Of a stretch of 64,000 bases of DNA, positions 11,201 through 23,196 are shown one piece after another (position 1 is the first letter of the stretch; every line of letters starts with the position of its first letter). The stretch is taken from the NCBI GenBank assembly GCA_034440575.1, contig JAOTOL010001345.1, forward strand, positions 310,001 to 374,000. Reading direction: 5' to 3'. Made by a program: the position numbers and the translations under genes. The notes beneath the pieces were generated by a model. It was not told the DNA's origin, ran no database searches, and worked only from the letters and a program-made list of their open reading frames with translations. Origin of the DNA: Imbricaverruca yamaguchii. Lineage: Eukaryota > Arthropoda > Thecostraca > Neoverrucidae.

Positions 11201-13366
11201 GAAGTTGTTATTTTAGCTTGTTTGACAGGTGCCTGGCAGCCAGCACCAAATGTTAGAAAAAATTCGAAAATTCCTAAGATTCCAATCAGAAAACCAATGT
11301 AGTGCACTTTTTGTTTTCACCTTGCGAAATTATCGGCCTGGGACTGAGAAATGATCGCTTACGCATTGCTCAGGGCATCAAGCTGGTGGTAGTAAACAAA
11401 AGTAGTGATGAATCCAACTATATTCAGTTATTCTTGGAGGACATAAAAGTGGGTTGATGAATGGGAGATATCTAAGATATGCTTAGCATCAGCCTCGCTG
11501 GAATCTACAGGGCAGCGGGAAGACTCTTTTGTGAGAGAAAGCATTGAGATGTTGGTTGCTTTTGACACTTAGGTATTTATCCACATATTACTTATTTATA
11601 CCCTAGTATGGCACAGTTTTCAGCGAAAAATAATGATTATTGCTATTGCGTGTTGAGTAAATAATGCACCATGCCAAGAACAAACAGTGCATTAATATGA
11701 AATCTACATTAATATGAAATGAAAGGGCCTAAACAATAGGAAGCCCTAACACAATGGAGGCCCCTTTTTGGGGAGTAGGGGGCCCCCTTTCGATCTTGCC
11801 CCCCCCCCCCCCCTGGAAGAATTTCGTGGCGACGCCACTGATGCTATAACACAAAGTAGGAAGTAAAAACACAGTATAATTATCCATGCTTAGTATTATA
11901 ATTGTCAACTTATCAGCTGCCAGTGAGTAAGGAATGAGGGTTAGGTAGGTAGGTACTTACGTTATTTACCAAAAACGGATTGTAATAACTACACATAAGT
12001 ATTAATGTTAAACTTGGCATTCACGATCAGTATCATACGTGAGTCAATCCTAGTGCTAGGAACACCACACAGAAATCGGGCGTGATTGTGAAAAAGAATA
12101 TGGATCCGAAACAGCCCTGCACTGCAAGAGACATATGCACTGAAGAAAACTATGTTGGTTTGTGTGACAAATAACGAACCAAAGGTATCTTTGCTAGAAA
12201 GTAGATCTAAGTTTTCCTTGAAGCCCAGCTTGACGTCATTCCAACTTTTTAAAAACTATGGAATCAATTTGGTTGCGGAAGACTTCTCAATTCCTACGCA
12301 ATGGCCACTTTAATTTGCTTCCTAGGAAATACATTTGTCTTCTGCTCACGAGGTGAGTTATAATCTTCTTCCGTTCTTTCCAGCGAGCATCTGTTCCAGC
12401 ACATTTTATTCTCATGCGTAGACAAGGTTGGATTTGTGCATTGGAATCCGGCATGTGGAGAGGAATATTTTGTAGTCATCCAGTATGGAGGATGCTTTTC
12501 TTGAAACATTATGCATCGTAACTCAATGTGCACCCATTTCAGTGAGTTCTGAGCACTTTTACTTGATCACAGCAGTTTGTTGTCAAAAGTTAATAATTTG
12601 TGAAATTCATCCTCCGGATGAGAAAACAAGAAGTAATATTCTGGACAGGATAATGTTCGGAATCCCCCCAAAAAATTATGACCACCTACTTTTTTCAAAC
12701 ATGTATCTACCTACCTATATTGACATACAGCAGTTGTTGAAAACAGTTTTCTAGGCCAGCTAGACCCAGGGCATTATTGATTCTTCATTGCTGAATCTTG
12801 CATGGATTATTGATGACACATGCATAATTGAACATTTATGTAAAACACCATTGTGATCTAGGAATGCCCTCCTAAAACTTGCAACTTGGCTGTAACTCTC
12901 CTGCCACTGGGGAGAAGAATCTATGGCGCACTTAGCCCCCTCCCCCGACTGTCCTTTCTTCTGCTCTCGAATGAGGGTGACAACTTCAATGTGTAAAATG
13001 AACGGTAGAGGGAGCCTACCAATATCGGGAACAATTCCTTTATTTTGGAGGCGCTTAATGGTAAAATAGCACCTTGTTAGGCAGGATGATTATTACTAGG
13101 TCATTTAGGATACCCTTTGCTGAAGCTAAAGAATAGGTCTTTCAAATATAATACATCAAACTACACTATATTGCCATAAAATATGCAAGATAGCGTAGAG
13201 AAAGTCCGTAAAATTGAGTGTAAACCAATGGTAAAGGGAAGCCTTCAAGCCCACTACCAAACCAACTTAGTGGGACAACAAACCAACTCGATTTTATTTT
13301 GTGCATATACCTATTGCAGTGCATGACCTGGGTGCTATGTTGAAGTTAGGTGATGTGTGTCAGATA
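11201..13366. other. Non-coding interior of Y (to 11840) and X
   Basis: No gene seen. A poly-C run precedes the right end of Y at 11840. Bases 11841-12110 match, inverted, 57205-57410 (shared TTATCAGCTGCCAGTGAGTAA), showing they belong to X. The small ORFs at 12294-12754 have no recognisable features. Confidence 0.5.
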
Positions 13367-14181
13367 CAGGGGTGTCGATTTGTATCCTTTTGTGAGAGCC
13401 ATGGCCCCCACAAATGTTGATCATGGCCCCCCATGTTGATTTGGGCCCCCCAGCAACCTGTGCTGTTTTTATGCTGATAAGAAAGCTAAAGAGGAAAAAA
13501 CACCACGCTAAATAGAAAACTTAGTTGATGTTAACCAGCATATTTTGTACTGCAAAGAAACAGATTAGGTTTAGATAGTGGACTGACTCTCCACCTTCTG
13601 CTTAAAAATTGAAAGTTGAGTGCAAAAAGCTACGAAAGAACTGGATTTCCCTCCACTGTGAAAGTGAAACTTGCATCATAAAAGGTTGTGATTAGCGGAT
13701 GATGATGCATTTTAAACCAGGTTGTCTTTAAACATTTGCCAAGCCACTAACAGCAACCGCATTGTCATACTGACGTTTGTACACACCACCAATGAAAAAA
13801 AAACGCATGCATATGGAGCTTGAAGATAATTAATTTCCCTCTCAATTTACAGTCATTGTCAAACTTGTATACAATCCAGTCCAGTGAACAATAATCACAG
13901 TTATAATTGAGATTGTGGATATACAAACTATAATTATCTACAGCAGCCCACCCATCACACGGTGCACTGTTCTTTCGCTTCTGTGATTTCACCTGTTACC
14001 GAACGATTTTTCCCGTTGGCGAGGATGTTGAATAACCATAAACATACATATCGTCAAATAAAAATCATAATTATTGAGGACTGAAAATATAGTATGCGAA
14101 ATCCGATAAGTTTTTGGTTGGGTATGGTGTTCCAGAACACTTCGGCCCCCTCCCCAATGCTTTAAGAAATCGACACCCGTG
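13367..14181. mobile_element. Element W, short non-autonomous hAT-like transposon
   Basis: 815 bp with terminal inverted repeats CAGGGGTGTCGATTTGTATC (left) and CACGGGTGTCGATTTCTTAA (right, read on the - strand). Flanking octamers are GTCAGATA (13359-13366) and GTCAGGTA (14182-14189), 7/8 identical, as expected of an aged 8-bp TSD. Its left 370 bases match 57690-58103 inverted, and its right end matches 36251-36360, which identifies the much larger relative W'. No coding capacity. Confidence 0.8.
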
Positions 14182-14557
14182 GTCAGGTATATATGATTCA
14201 GGTTGTGCATCATGCTCATGTGGATTGCAGTATTATGCACACATTGCTTTGCATATGCATTGACAACCATTCATCTCATTAATGTTCTTTGAATCAATTA
14301 CTTAATGCACATGCACATGCATTTATCTGTATATATGATATATGCCAACCATCACAGTGCAGGCCGAATTATAAATAACGTGAGGTGAAAACAAAGTTAT
14401 AGCAAAAATGACATGTCCAATAGGTGTCTCGATGTTCAAGCATCTTCTTTGGCGTATGAATAAATACGAATTCCCTTCTCCAATTCGACCGAAGAAAATG
14501 CATTGATATCAAACTTTTGTCATATAATTAATTTGCTTTAACTGTGTTTTCACGTCA

Positions 14558-15376
<819 letters not shown>

Positions 15377-15608
15377 GGCAGTGCACACTAGATCATATGG
15401 CTTATGAGTCTGATACCATTGAGTCGGATCTGAATCGGTTCAAATTTATATTTGAGTCGTGAGTTGAATCATGCTTTGTGAGCTCTGAGTCTGAATTGAA
15501 TCGAATCAAATCATTTTTACCTGCTCTAAATTATGAGTGTAATCGTATCGCTAGATCTATCGGTCAAATGTGAGCCGACTCGATAAAAAATGAGTCGAGA
15601 ACATGTCT
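15377..15608. repeat. Right arm of element X with GAGTTGAATC-type motifs
   Basis: Repeats of GAGTCGTGAGTTGAATC and GAGTCTGAATTGAATCGAATC, mirroring the motifs at 1250-1440, and ending at the reverse complement of ACATGTTCTCGACTC. Confidence 0.65.
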
Positions 15609-15616
15609 GGTCCTCC

Positions 15617-15955
15617 GTCACAGCTAGCACCGTGCGACGTGCGACATCAACCTCCAGGAATTCAACTCCGGGGGACGGGCCAAGGTCGCGCGACTACCCC
15701 GATAGAAATGGGAGGAAGGATATGATCTCGGAAATGATCCTACGTGCTCTTAGCTGAGAAAGATGGTGTTTCTGGGGCTAGTGGAGGGCAGGGATGTTCA
15801 CAAGGGGTAGATGTTGGAAGGGAAGCAGAAGGATGAAAGAGGCACGCCTAGTCTGGCTCCTCCCCTTTGGACTATTCCGCCGGACCATTGGGACACTCAA
15901 TCCCCCCACCACGGAAAGATGGTGCCTCGTCAGGGGACGGGGAAGTGTAGCTTTA
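15617..15955 (-). mobile_element. LINE G: 5' part of the 5' UTR
   Basis: Resumes the G 5' UTR interrupted at 1241: GTCACAGCTAGCACCGTGCG, then CTCCAGGA...CCGGGGGACGGGCCAAGG as in LINEs A, C and D. It ends in the family 5' terminus, where CACTCAATCCCCCCACCACGG leads to GGTGCCTCGTCAGGGG near 15945. No TSD could be paired because the 3' half of G is not in the window. Confidence 0.8.
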
Positions 15956-17849
15956 TGCAGGAGCAGAAGTCCAGCTTTATGCAACAGCACCCTTATGGTT
16001 GGGGTACCCTCACTGGGAATCTCCTCTCTGGGGATTACTCTCAGGGGAGCACAGAACTAACTCTTGAGTTTTTAGGCCACACATGCCTGCAGAGTTGAAG
16101 TTTCCCATGCCTTTGATCATATCTGGGCCCCACCAACTTAGCCTTGGCTACACAAACTTTTGCTCTTTTCATATGGAACCTCGTTGGGACCTCATTCCAC
16201 CAAGTAAATTAGCAACACCCATTGCCTACATGCACCGCACCATACAAAACATTTTTAAACTCCTCCGGTAAAAAACTGTTGTGCATTGAAACCGACGTCC
16301 CTGATCAACGTTCAGACTTCTTACACGGTACTCGCGCGCTACTTCTGGGAGCTTTCCAGTGAGGGAAATGCCCAACAGTACTTCAAATGTTCAGTTAGAC
16401 CTGGACATCCTGGAAACTGGCTGGATCACGGGAGCTATTGAGTTATTGGTCACTGAGAACTGGTTGGATTAGGCCGGCCAAACAGCGTGGTTGCTACCCT
16501 GCATTACAAGATTAAACGGCATGCAACGCTTGGCCCTCGACAAAATGACAATGAATATCTGGCGTCATGATTTATAGCATGGATTGAATCGCCGTGGAAA
16601 CGGCATAAATGTTCATGCCAGATTGCATCGTCGCGGGTCAAATACGCTGACACTTGCGTGATAGGGTGGGGCGTGCACGCGACACGTGTCCACCAGGGAG
16701 CCATGCTGAATAAATTACGGAGGAGAAGATAGCACGGGAAGCTGTTGGCGGTTCACCGTGTCCCTGTTCAGTGCAGGCAGATACAAGTCGGATAGTAGCG
16801 TCGGGCCTCCCAATACTTTGGTGAGAGGAAGATCGACTTTCTGCACCGCAATTGCACGTGCGCTGTTGCCTGTGCAGGCATGTGCCTCGCGCTGTGCAGC
16901 CTCACGGAGCCCTGGACGAACCGGCTACGGCACGGGCAACACCATCGGCTATAACAGGAGCAACGGCAGTGACACCCTTCTGCCCGCGGCAACATGGATA
17001 GCAGCATCGGCTACGGCAGGAGCGACGGCAGTGATACCTGTTCTGCCGGCTGATTATCTCAGGGTGACACTTCAGCCGGTGATGTCATGGCATCCTCATC
17101 AGGGCGGGTACATTGAGGTACTTTCTGTGGCGTTTCGAGGCAGTGTTCTTGCCGTTCAAAGCAAGTGCGTTATATCTACCGCACGTATTCAATTTGCAAC
17201 AACATTTTAGCATTTTCTAGGCACTTTTCACAGATCATGCCTGCTTAAGGAGCTATGGCATCCGAAGCCAGAGTAATTTTGTTGCTTTTTCGAAGAACGT
17301 GATGACTCCAGCAACATAGCAAACTCCAGGACGCTACCGGCAGCGGCATTAGCTTCCGAAGATCATTGAGGAGTCAAATAGATACAATGCGGGAGACCCC
17401 GAACGATTTGGAGGGTCACCACAGGGACTCATGTCAAAAACTAGAATAATTGATGGGAGCCAACATTGGAGGCGGCCAATACCCCAAACTGTATTAAATC
17501 CACCCATATTGCTAATGCCAACACTTATTCCTCAGTGGGGGAAAGATTCCCCTCCTAGAACAGTAGAGCATGGCTATCTTCGAGGGTGTGTTAGACGGAG
17601 CTGAACATAGTTATCAGGTTTAGTTGTTATTTTTGTTCAAGAGGTCTCACGAATCAGAAAATGTTGTGCCTTTTTATGGTTTCAAAGAGAACATATGTCG
17701 GAAAGTTGCATGGAATAGGAGTGTAGTATGGGAAAATGCAACTGTGGTCAATTTAGCTCCCCATCACAGTATGCGGGAAATTCCGATCCTAAATGTGTCG
17801 CTGTGTCTAAAAAAATTCCGGCTAAAAAACCTCCGGCTTGTGTCACTGG
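15956..17849. other. Intergenic stretch, no gene recognised
   Basis: Only short ORFs without known domains. A diverged direct duplication of about 55 bases lies near 16935-17045 (two copies of GGAGCnACGGCAGTGAnACC). The longest ORF (16758-17210, +) spans this duplication and shows no motif, so I do not call it. This would be the upstream neighbourhood of myoglianin before LINE B inserted, but no matching 5' exon was seen. Confidence 0.45.
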
Positions 17850-17867
17850 GTGTACTCGGGTGTTGTT
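17850..17867. repeat. Target-site duplication of LINE B, left copy (18 bp)
   Basis: GTGTACTCGGGTGTTGTT, identical to 30233-30250. The right copy abuts the family 5' terminus and this copy abuts the family 3' tail, so the pair brackets one LINE. Confidence 0.93.
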
Positions 17868-18144
17868 AGTTGTTATTTGGGTTTTGGTACGTATCAACTG
17901 CAGAGGTTATACAACGCCCATAACTTCGTCAGGCAAACCAGGCGTGAATGCATCGACGTGGTGTAAATGAGAGGACTGGGGGTCGGAACACGATGGTGCA
18001 CTTCATGGTGACATGCTTAAAAATACAAAAAATATTTAGCGCTAGTGTATCCTAGCTTTGTTTGCGTGGGCACACGACGTCAAATCCAACCGCAGAAAGG
18101 AATGGGAAAAGTTAAGCGATATGATGTGACACGTCGCCCAGTAG

Positions 18145-19289
18145 TTACACCAGGGTGGTCGCTGGGGTTCCAAAGAAGCGGCGACGTTCCGCTCCATGGT
18201 GACGAGATGCGCTAATTATATGGGCCACATACAAGTTGTCGCCCCAACGTGGACAGGCTGGCCGTTGTTCCGAGCATAGAAGGTAGCGATGTGTAAAATA
18301 CGTGTGTCTTAGACGTAGGCGGCACAGAATCACTTCCTCACGCCTCGATTGTCGCGAACATGACTGCCATGCACCCAGGCGAGGGAGTTCTGATGATTGT
18401 TGTTCGTAGGACACCACGCAGTGTAATCCCCATCTCTTGAATTAGTTCTCGAATTCTTACGCAGAACGGATTCATATATGGTGTTCGTCTGTGTTGAAAC
18501 ACACGCAAGGTGTAGAGTGGAAAGACTGCTTGGTATGTGGGGTTGTCTGGAAACTGTGCCAGCTTGATAGCGTACCGCATGCCCAGCATCTGACGGCGCA
18601 TGGGGAGCGATGGCCATTTGCTTCAACAAGGAGACTCGCTGTTGGTGGGGTGCAGAATACTCAAGTAGCAATCCGCAGAACAGAGTGGTGTATCGTACTT
18701 AAAGTACGTTTGGTGGAATCGCTTCCAGAGTCATGCACAAAACTAGCGTGGTCATGTCTTGAACGAATTAAGGATTTATACCAAAGAAGTAGGGTTCTAT
18801 CCGCCCCATACGTAGTACGAGATATGCATTTTAAGATGTTCATAGATCTAAAACATTGTTCACGCAGGACCTTAAAATATTCCTTGTACGTCAGTCGAGT
18901 ATCAAAGTGAATGCCGAGGAACCGAACCACAGGTTTACAAGGGATAGTCTCTATAGAGGCTAAACGACAAATCCAGAGAACACTGTCGCCGCCGGAAGAA
19001 ATGGGTACAGATAGTTTTAGTAGATGAAAAGCGAAACCCATTAGCCGAACTCCATCGCTTTAGTCGCATGACGGCCGACTGGAGCTGCCTTTCCCTGGAT
19101 GAGACCTTCGGAGCAGGACACCAGACGGCGAATTCGTCCACAAACGATCGCCCGATGGTCGTTGGGAGGTTGTCGCCGATGTCACTAATCATAATTCCGC
19201 ACAGAGGAACCCGCAAAGTACTGCCCTGTGGTACCCTATTAAACTATGGGTATTGATCAGAGAGCCGATTCCCTACTCAGACGCAAAAT
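18145..19289 (-). pseudogene. LINE B ORF2: C-terminal RT, thumb and RNase H remnant
   Basis: Continues the ORF2 broken by LINE A at the duplicated site 19290-19303/25848-25861. Visible pieces: IMISDIGDNLPTTIGR, then RSFVDEFAVWC at the catalytic box, where the second Asp of F-V-D-D is Glu, then FHLLKLSVP/FLGIHFDTRLTYKEYFKVL and the thumb. A cysteine-containing C-terminal end lies near 18170-18300 (LCSEQRPACPRWGDNLYVAH). The frame changes several times. It is much more decayed than LINE A and therefore older, in agreement with the nesting. Confidence 0.88.
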
Positions 19290-19303
19290 AATCGGTCGGC
19301 TAA
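19290..19303. repeat. Target-site duplication of LINE A, left copy (14 bp)
   Basis: AATCGGTCGGCTAA, identical to 25848-25861. The duplicated sequence is part of LINE B's RT ORF. Confidence 0.95.
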
Positions 19304-19370
19304 TTTATTGATTATTTGGGCTTAAGGGCGCGTGGACTACTAAGGTCATTTTGCGCCCATAACTCGTGTA
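19304..19370 (-). repeat. LINE A conserved 3' tail (hairpin-capable)
   Basis: On the - strand TTATGGGCGCAAAATGACC, a 20-base spacer, then CGCGCCC and a short A-rich end. The same tail closes LINEs B, C and D, two fragments at 56690-57200 and two tail-only insertions. Such a conserved 3' end is expected to be the RNA feature recognised by the LINE's own reverse transcriptase; that role is inferred. Confidence 0.8.
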
Positions 19371-19440
19371 GCTAACAAAGTACAGTGTCCAACTTTACGT
19401 CGTTCGTAGCCGTCAACATGGTCTTATTGTGGTACAAAGT

Positions 19441-22400
19441 TTACATGCGAGGAGAATATATTGCGGAGAACGACACTGAAGATAAGAAGTCCATCAATCG
19501 TCCCGACTGGACAATGCTCGAGTTGTAGGAGAGAATATCGCTAATTGAATCCACCTGGTCAGACCCAAAATGACGTCTACGCTCATCAGCGTAATGAGGA
19601 CACGATATCAAAACGTGACGAACTGTTAGCGGTGCATAACATCTCGAGCACAAAGGATTGTCGCCACCGCATAGTAAATGCCCATGCGTAGCATATGTAT
19701 GCCCAATACGGAGACGGCATAATGTGACCTCTTCTTGTCGACGTTTGCGACAGGACGAACCCCATGGTCGTAAACGTTGTTTGATGGCTCGTAGTTTGTT
19801 CGCCGACGTCGCATCCCACATAGCTTGCCACTTGCCTAGGAGGAAGGTGGACACCTCTCGGTAGTGGTCAGTGGCGGGGAGTGGCAGTGCTCGAGAACAC
19901 GGTGCTTTTGCCGCTCGTTTCGCCGCAGCATCCGCCAATTCATTACCGGAAATGCCAACGTGGCTCGGAAGCCAACATAGAATAACTCGTCGTCCATGGC
20001 GTTCCAAATCGGTAAGACGGCTCACAATATCCCGCAGAAGGGGGTTTGATGGATAAAACGTGTTCAGGGCCATAAGACTACTTAAAGAGTCGGTGAAAAT
20101 GACATGTCGATCACCCCCAGACACTTCGATATAACACAGAGCTTTCGTAATAGCGACAAGTTCCGACGAGTACACCGATGCGTACGTCGGGAGCGAAAAC
20201 GAGCGGGAGACAGATCCACACACAAAAGCGCTGCCAACGCCGTCCTCTGTTCGAGAGCCGTCAGTATACGTGGCTATCCATCCCTGGAATGTTTCAATAT
20301 GTTGAAGAGCCCGTGCACAAAATTCTGCTGGAGGGATATCGGATTTCCTGATCTTCGCAAGGGATACATCCACCTCCGGTGTAATCATCTCCCATGGAGG
20401 GGTCTCCATGTTCTGGACTGTACGAATTCCCCGAAGCTTAACTCGACTTTCCCGCAGGAGTCTTCGAATTCTAACACCGAATGGGGCGACACTCAGGTTT
20501 CGTTCCCCTGAAAAAATGGTCAATAGTCGACGCGAAAAGACGTGCGAAAAGGCCGGATGGTCGGGAAACTGGCGGAGCTTGCAGGCGTAGCGCATTCCTA
20601 GCCTCTCTCTGCGCAGAGAGAGAGGCGGCTCGTGCGCTTCGGCTAACAAACTCACGGTGGGCGAAGTGCGGAATGCTCCGGTCGCGATGCGAATAGCGGT
20701 GTGATGAACAGTGTCTAGAGTTCGTGTGGTGGAGTTGCGCGATCCGTCATAGATAAAACAGGCGTAGTCTAACTTCGCACGTATCAGTGAGCGGTAAAGC
20801 AGAATGAGAGACTCCCGGTCAGCTCCATAGCTAGTGCGAGAAACACACTTGAATATGTTGAGCGATTTAAAACACTTGTCACGGAGTGCTTTCAAATGCT
20901 CCTTATAGCTAAGACGTGAATCAAAAGTGATTCCAAGGAACTTCACTGCAGGTGGCATCGGTATCTGCCTGCCATACAACTTGAGACATAGTTCTGCACA
21001 GTTACGCCGGCGACAGAAATGTATTGCAGTTGTCCTTTGTGTTGAAAAGCGGAATCCATTCATTACGCCCCACCTCTCGAGTTTCTTCACGGCCAATTGG
21101 AGAGATCTAGACATAGTAGATAGCCGGGCTGCGCTACACCAAATAGCGAAGTCGTCTACAAAGAGAGACCGACCAAGTTGTGGTGGAAGGACGTCGCTAA
21201 TGTCATTTATCATTATGGCAAACAGTGCTACACTTAACACACTTCCCTGTGGCACGCCATTCTCCTGCATACATCTTCTGGACAGTTGGTTGCCAACCCG
21301 AACACGGAAATGTCGGCCTGCAAGAAAATTCTGTATAAAAATCCCCATTGACCCCCGGATACCGCATTTATGTAACTTTGTAAGAATGCCATGGCGCCAG
21401 GTCGTGTCATAAGCCGCTTCTATGTCAAAGAAGATGGCGCCGACGTGTCGTTTCTGCTTAAATGCTACACGAACTACTGAGTCCAGTGTTAAAATGTAGT
21501 CTACAGAAGTCCGGTTCTTCCTAAAACCGCATTGTACATTTGAGAAAAAATCATGCACTTCTAAGAACCACGTTAGTCTGGTAGTTACTAATCGTTCCAT
21601 TAACTTACATAAACACGAGGTGAGTGATATTGGGCGATAGTGGAGCGGTTCTAGTCCACTTTTGCCCGGCTTCAACACGGGTATCACTAAGGCTCCTCGC
21701 CAGGCTACTGGGAAGTCGCCTTGTTGCCACAGATGGTTGAATATGCTTAACAGTACTTCGATCGCACATGGAGGAAGATGCTTTATCATTCCGTTATGAA
21801 TTCAATCCGGGCCTTCGCATACGTTTCTGAGCTTCGCTATGGCGGAAGTGAGTTCGGCCATTGTGAAAGGATTGTTATAGGAGATATTTTCGGTTGTGAC
21901 AAAGTCAGGAGGGTACTTTTCACAATGCAACTTGTGACGCAAGAATTGCGGATCCCAATTGCTGCCACGGCTACGCTCTGATATGGAGAAGGCAATTTCA
22001 TTCGCAACATCTACAGATTTGGTTACGTCCCTATTTCCCATGCGTAAGACGGGCAGGGGCACGGATGAATACTGGCCTGCAATACGTTTTACTCTGGACC
22101 ATACTTGTGCTGTCGGGGTATGCTTGTTTATTTGACCTACATATTCTCGCCATGATACTTGTTTTGCTGATCTTATAGTGCGACGTGCAAGAGCCCTGGC
22201 TCTCCGAAAGGCAACCATATTTATAGTGTTACTATATTTACTGAATTTACGATAAGCTCGCTTTCTAGCGCGTATGGCATCTCCACATTCCTCAGTCCAC
22301 CATGGGACTGGTGTTCGCCGTGGAGCACCAGAGGTGCGCGGAATACATGCAGAGGCAGAATTAAGGAGCAGTGACGTAAATTCTTCCATACTGTGTGGAT

Positions 22401-23160
22401 TATTCTGTCTATCAGCAGAGCAAGCTGTTTCCATATGTGTTATGTAATCAGTCCAGTTGGCTTTGCGAAGATTCCATCGCCGCGGCCTCTGTCCAAGGAC
22501 TGACCCTTCACGATATTCTAGCCATATTGGGAAATGGTCGCTTCCCAGAGGGTCAGTATCAACCGACCAATTAAACATTTGCACAAGCTGGGGACTACAT
22601 AAACTCAGGTCTAGCGCAGAAGTCTGTCCAGACGGCATTGTGAAGTGCGTTCTGGTACCTGTGTTTAAAATACACAACGACTCCTCGTGTAGGAATTTCT
22701 CCATCAGCCGTCCACGCCCATTGACATCTTCACATCCCCAGACGGTATGATGTGAATTGAAGTCACCTAAGAGTAAAATTGGTTCCGGGAGCTGAGAACA
22801 CAGAAGTTTCAGCTCGGTAGATGGAAATGAAGTGCCTGGAGGCAGGTAAATGCTACGTAATGAAATACATTTATGACCAAATTGCACCCTGGCAGCAACG
22901 GCTTGGAGGCGTGTGTTCATCACTAATGATTGCGAGGGAACACTATGGTGGATGCCCAATAGCACTCCACCGTGGGAAATAGTGTCGGATGCTACTTCTT
23001 TTCGATAGAGGGCCTAGCATTTCACCTGGGTTGCGGTGTCCGGCGGCAGCTTGGTCTCCTGAAGGCAGAACGCCACCGGACAGACCCTGCCCAGAACTGC
23101 TTGCAAGTCATGGGCACTGCTTCTAAAACCCCTGCAGTTCCATTGTAAGACAGTCTGTAT
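19441..23160 (-). pseudogene. LINE A ORF2: APE endonuclease, reverse transcriptase, RNase H
   Basis: The polyprotein would nick the target and reverse-transcribe the element RNA in the nucleus. The start region near 23130 reads LQWNCRGFRSSAHDLQ, typical of LINE endonuclease N-termini. Endonuclease: LLLGDFNSHHTVWG and SDHFPIW. RT: WRGALVIPVLKPG, HYRPISLTSCLCKLMER, FDIEAAYDTTW, NGVPQGSVLSVALFAI, SLFVDDFAIWC (catalytic Asp-Asp). RNase H: ATYTDGSRTEDGVG, SELVAITKAL, IFTDSLSSL and WLPSHVGISGNELADAA, so all four acidic positions are present. A C-terminal Cys/His motif follows (LCGGDNPLCSRCYAPLTVRH). Two in-frame stops, TAG at 23014-23016 and TGA at 21802-21804, split an otherwise continuous frame. 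The latter interrupts the conserved EGPDxxHNG segment. Confidence 0.93.
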
Positions 23161-23196
23161 AAAGAGTTATGTTAAAAGGGGTTAAGACTTGTCAGT

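Larger units (their letters stand above)
1495..11840. mobile_element. Element Y: 10.3-kb insertion with repeat-filled arms
   Basis: Ends are short inverted repeats: CAGGGGCGTCGCCGCC at 1495 and, read inward on the opposite strand from 11840, CAGTGGCGTCGCCACG. Sequence outside them (1242-1494 plus 11841-12110) is contiguous in the related copy at 57205-57685, which therefore shows an empty site. Flanking octamers ATGTCATG and ATGCTATA differ only by transitions from the ATGCCATG of that empty site. The left arm (1560-5340) and right arm (10490-11200) carry the same degenerate GC-rich repeat in opposite orientations, so the element is foldback-like. A CR1-like LINE sits between the arms. Confidence 0.65.
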
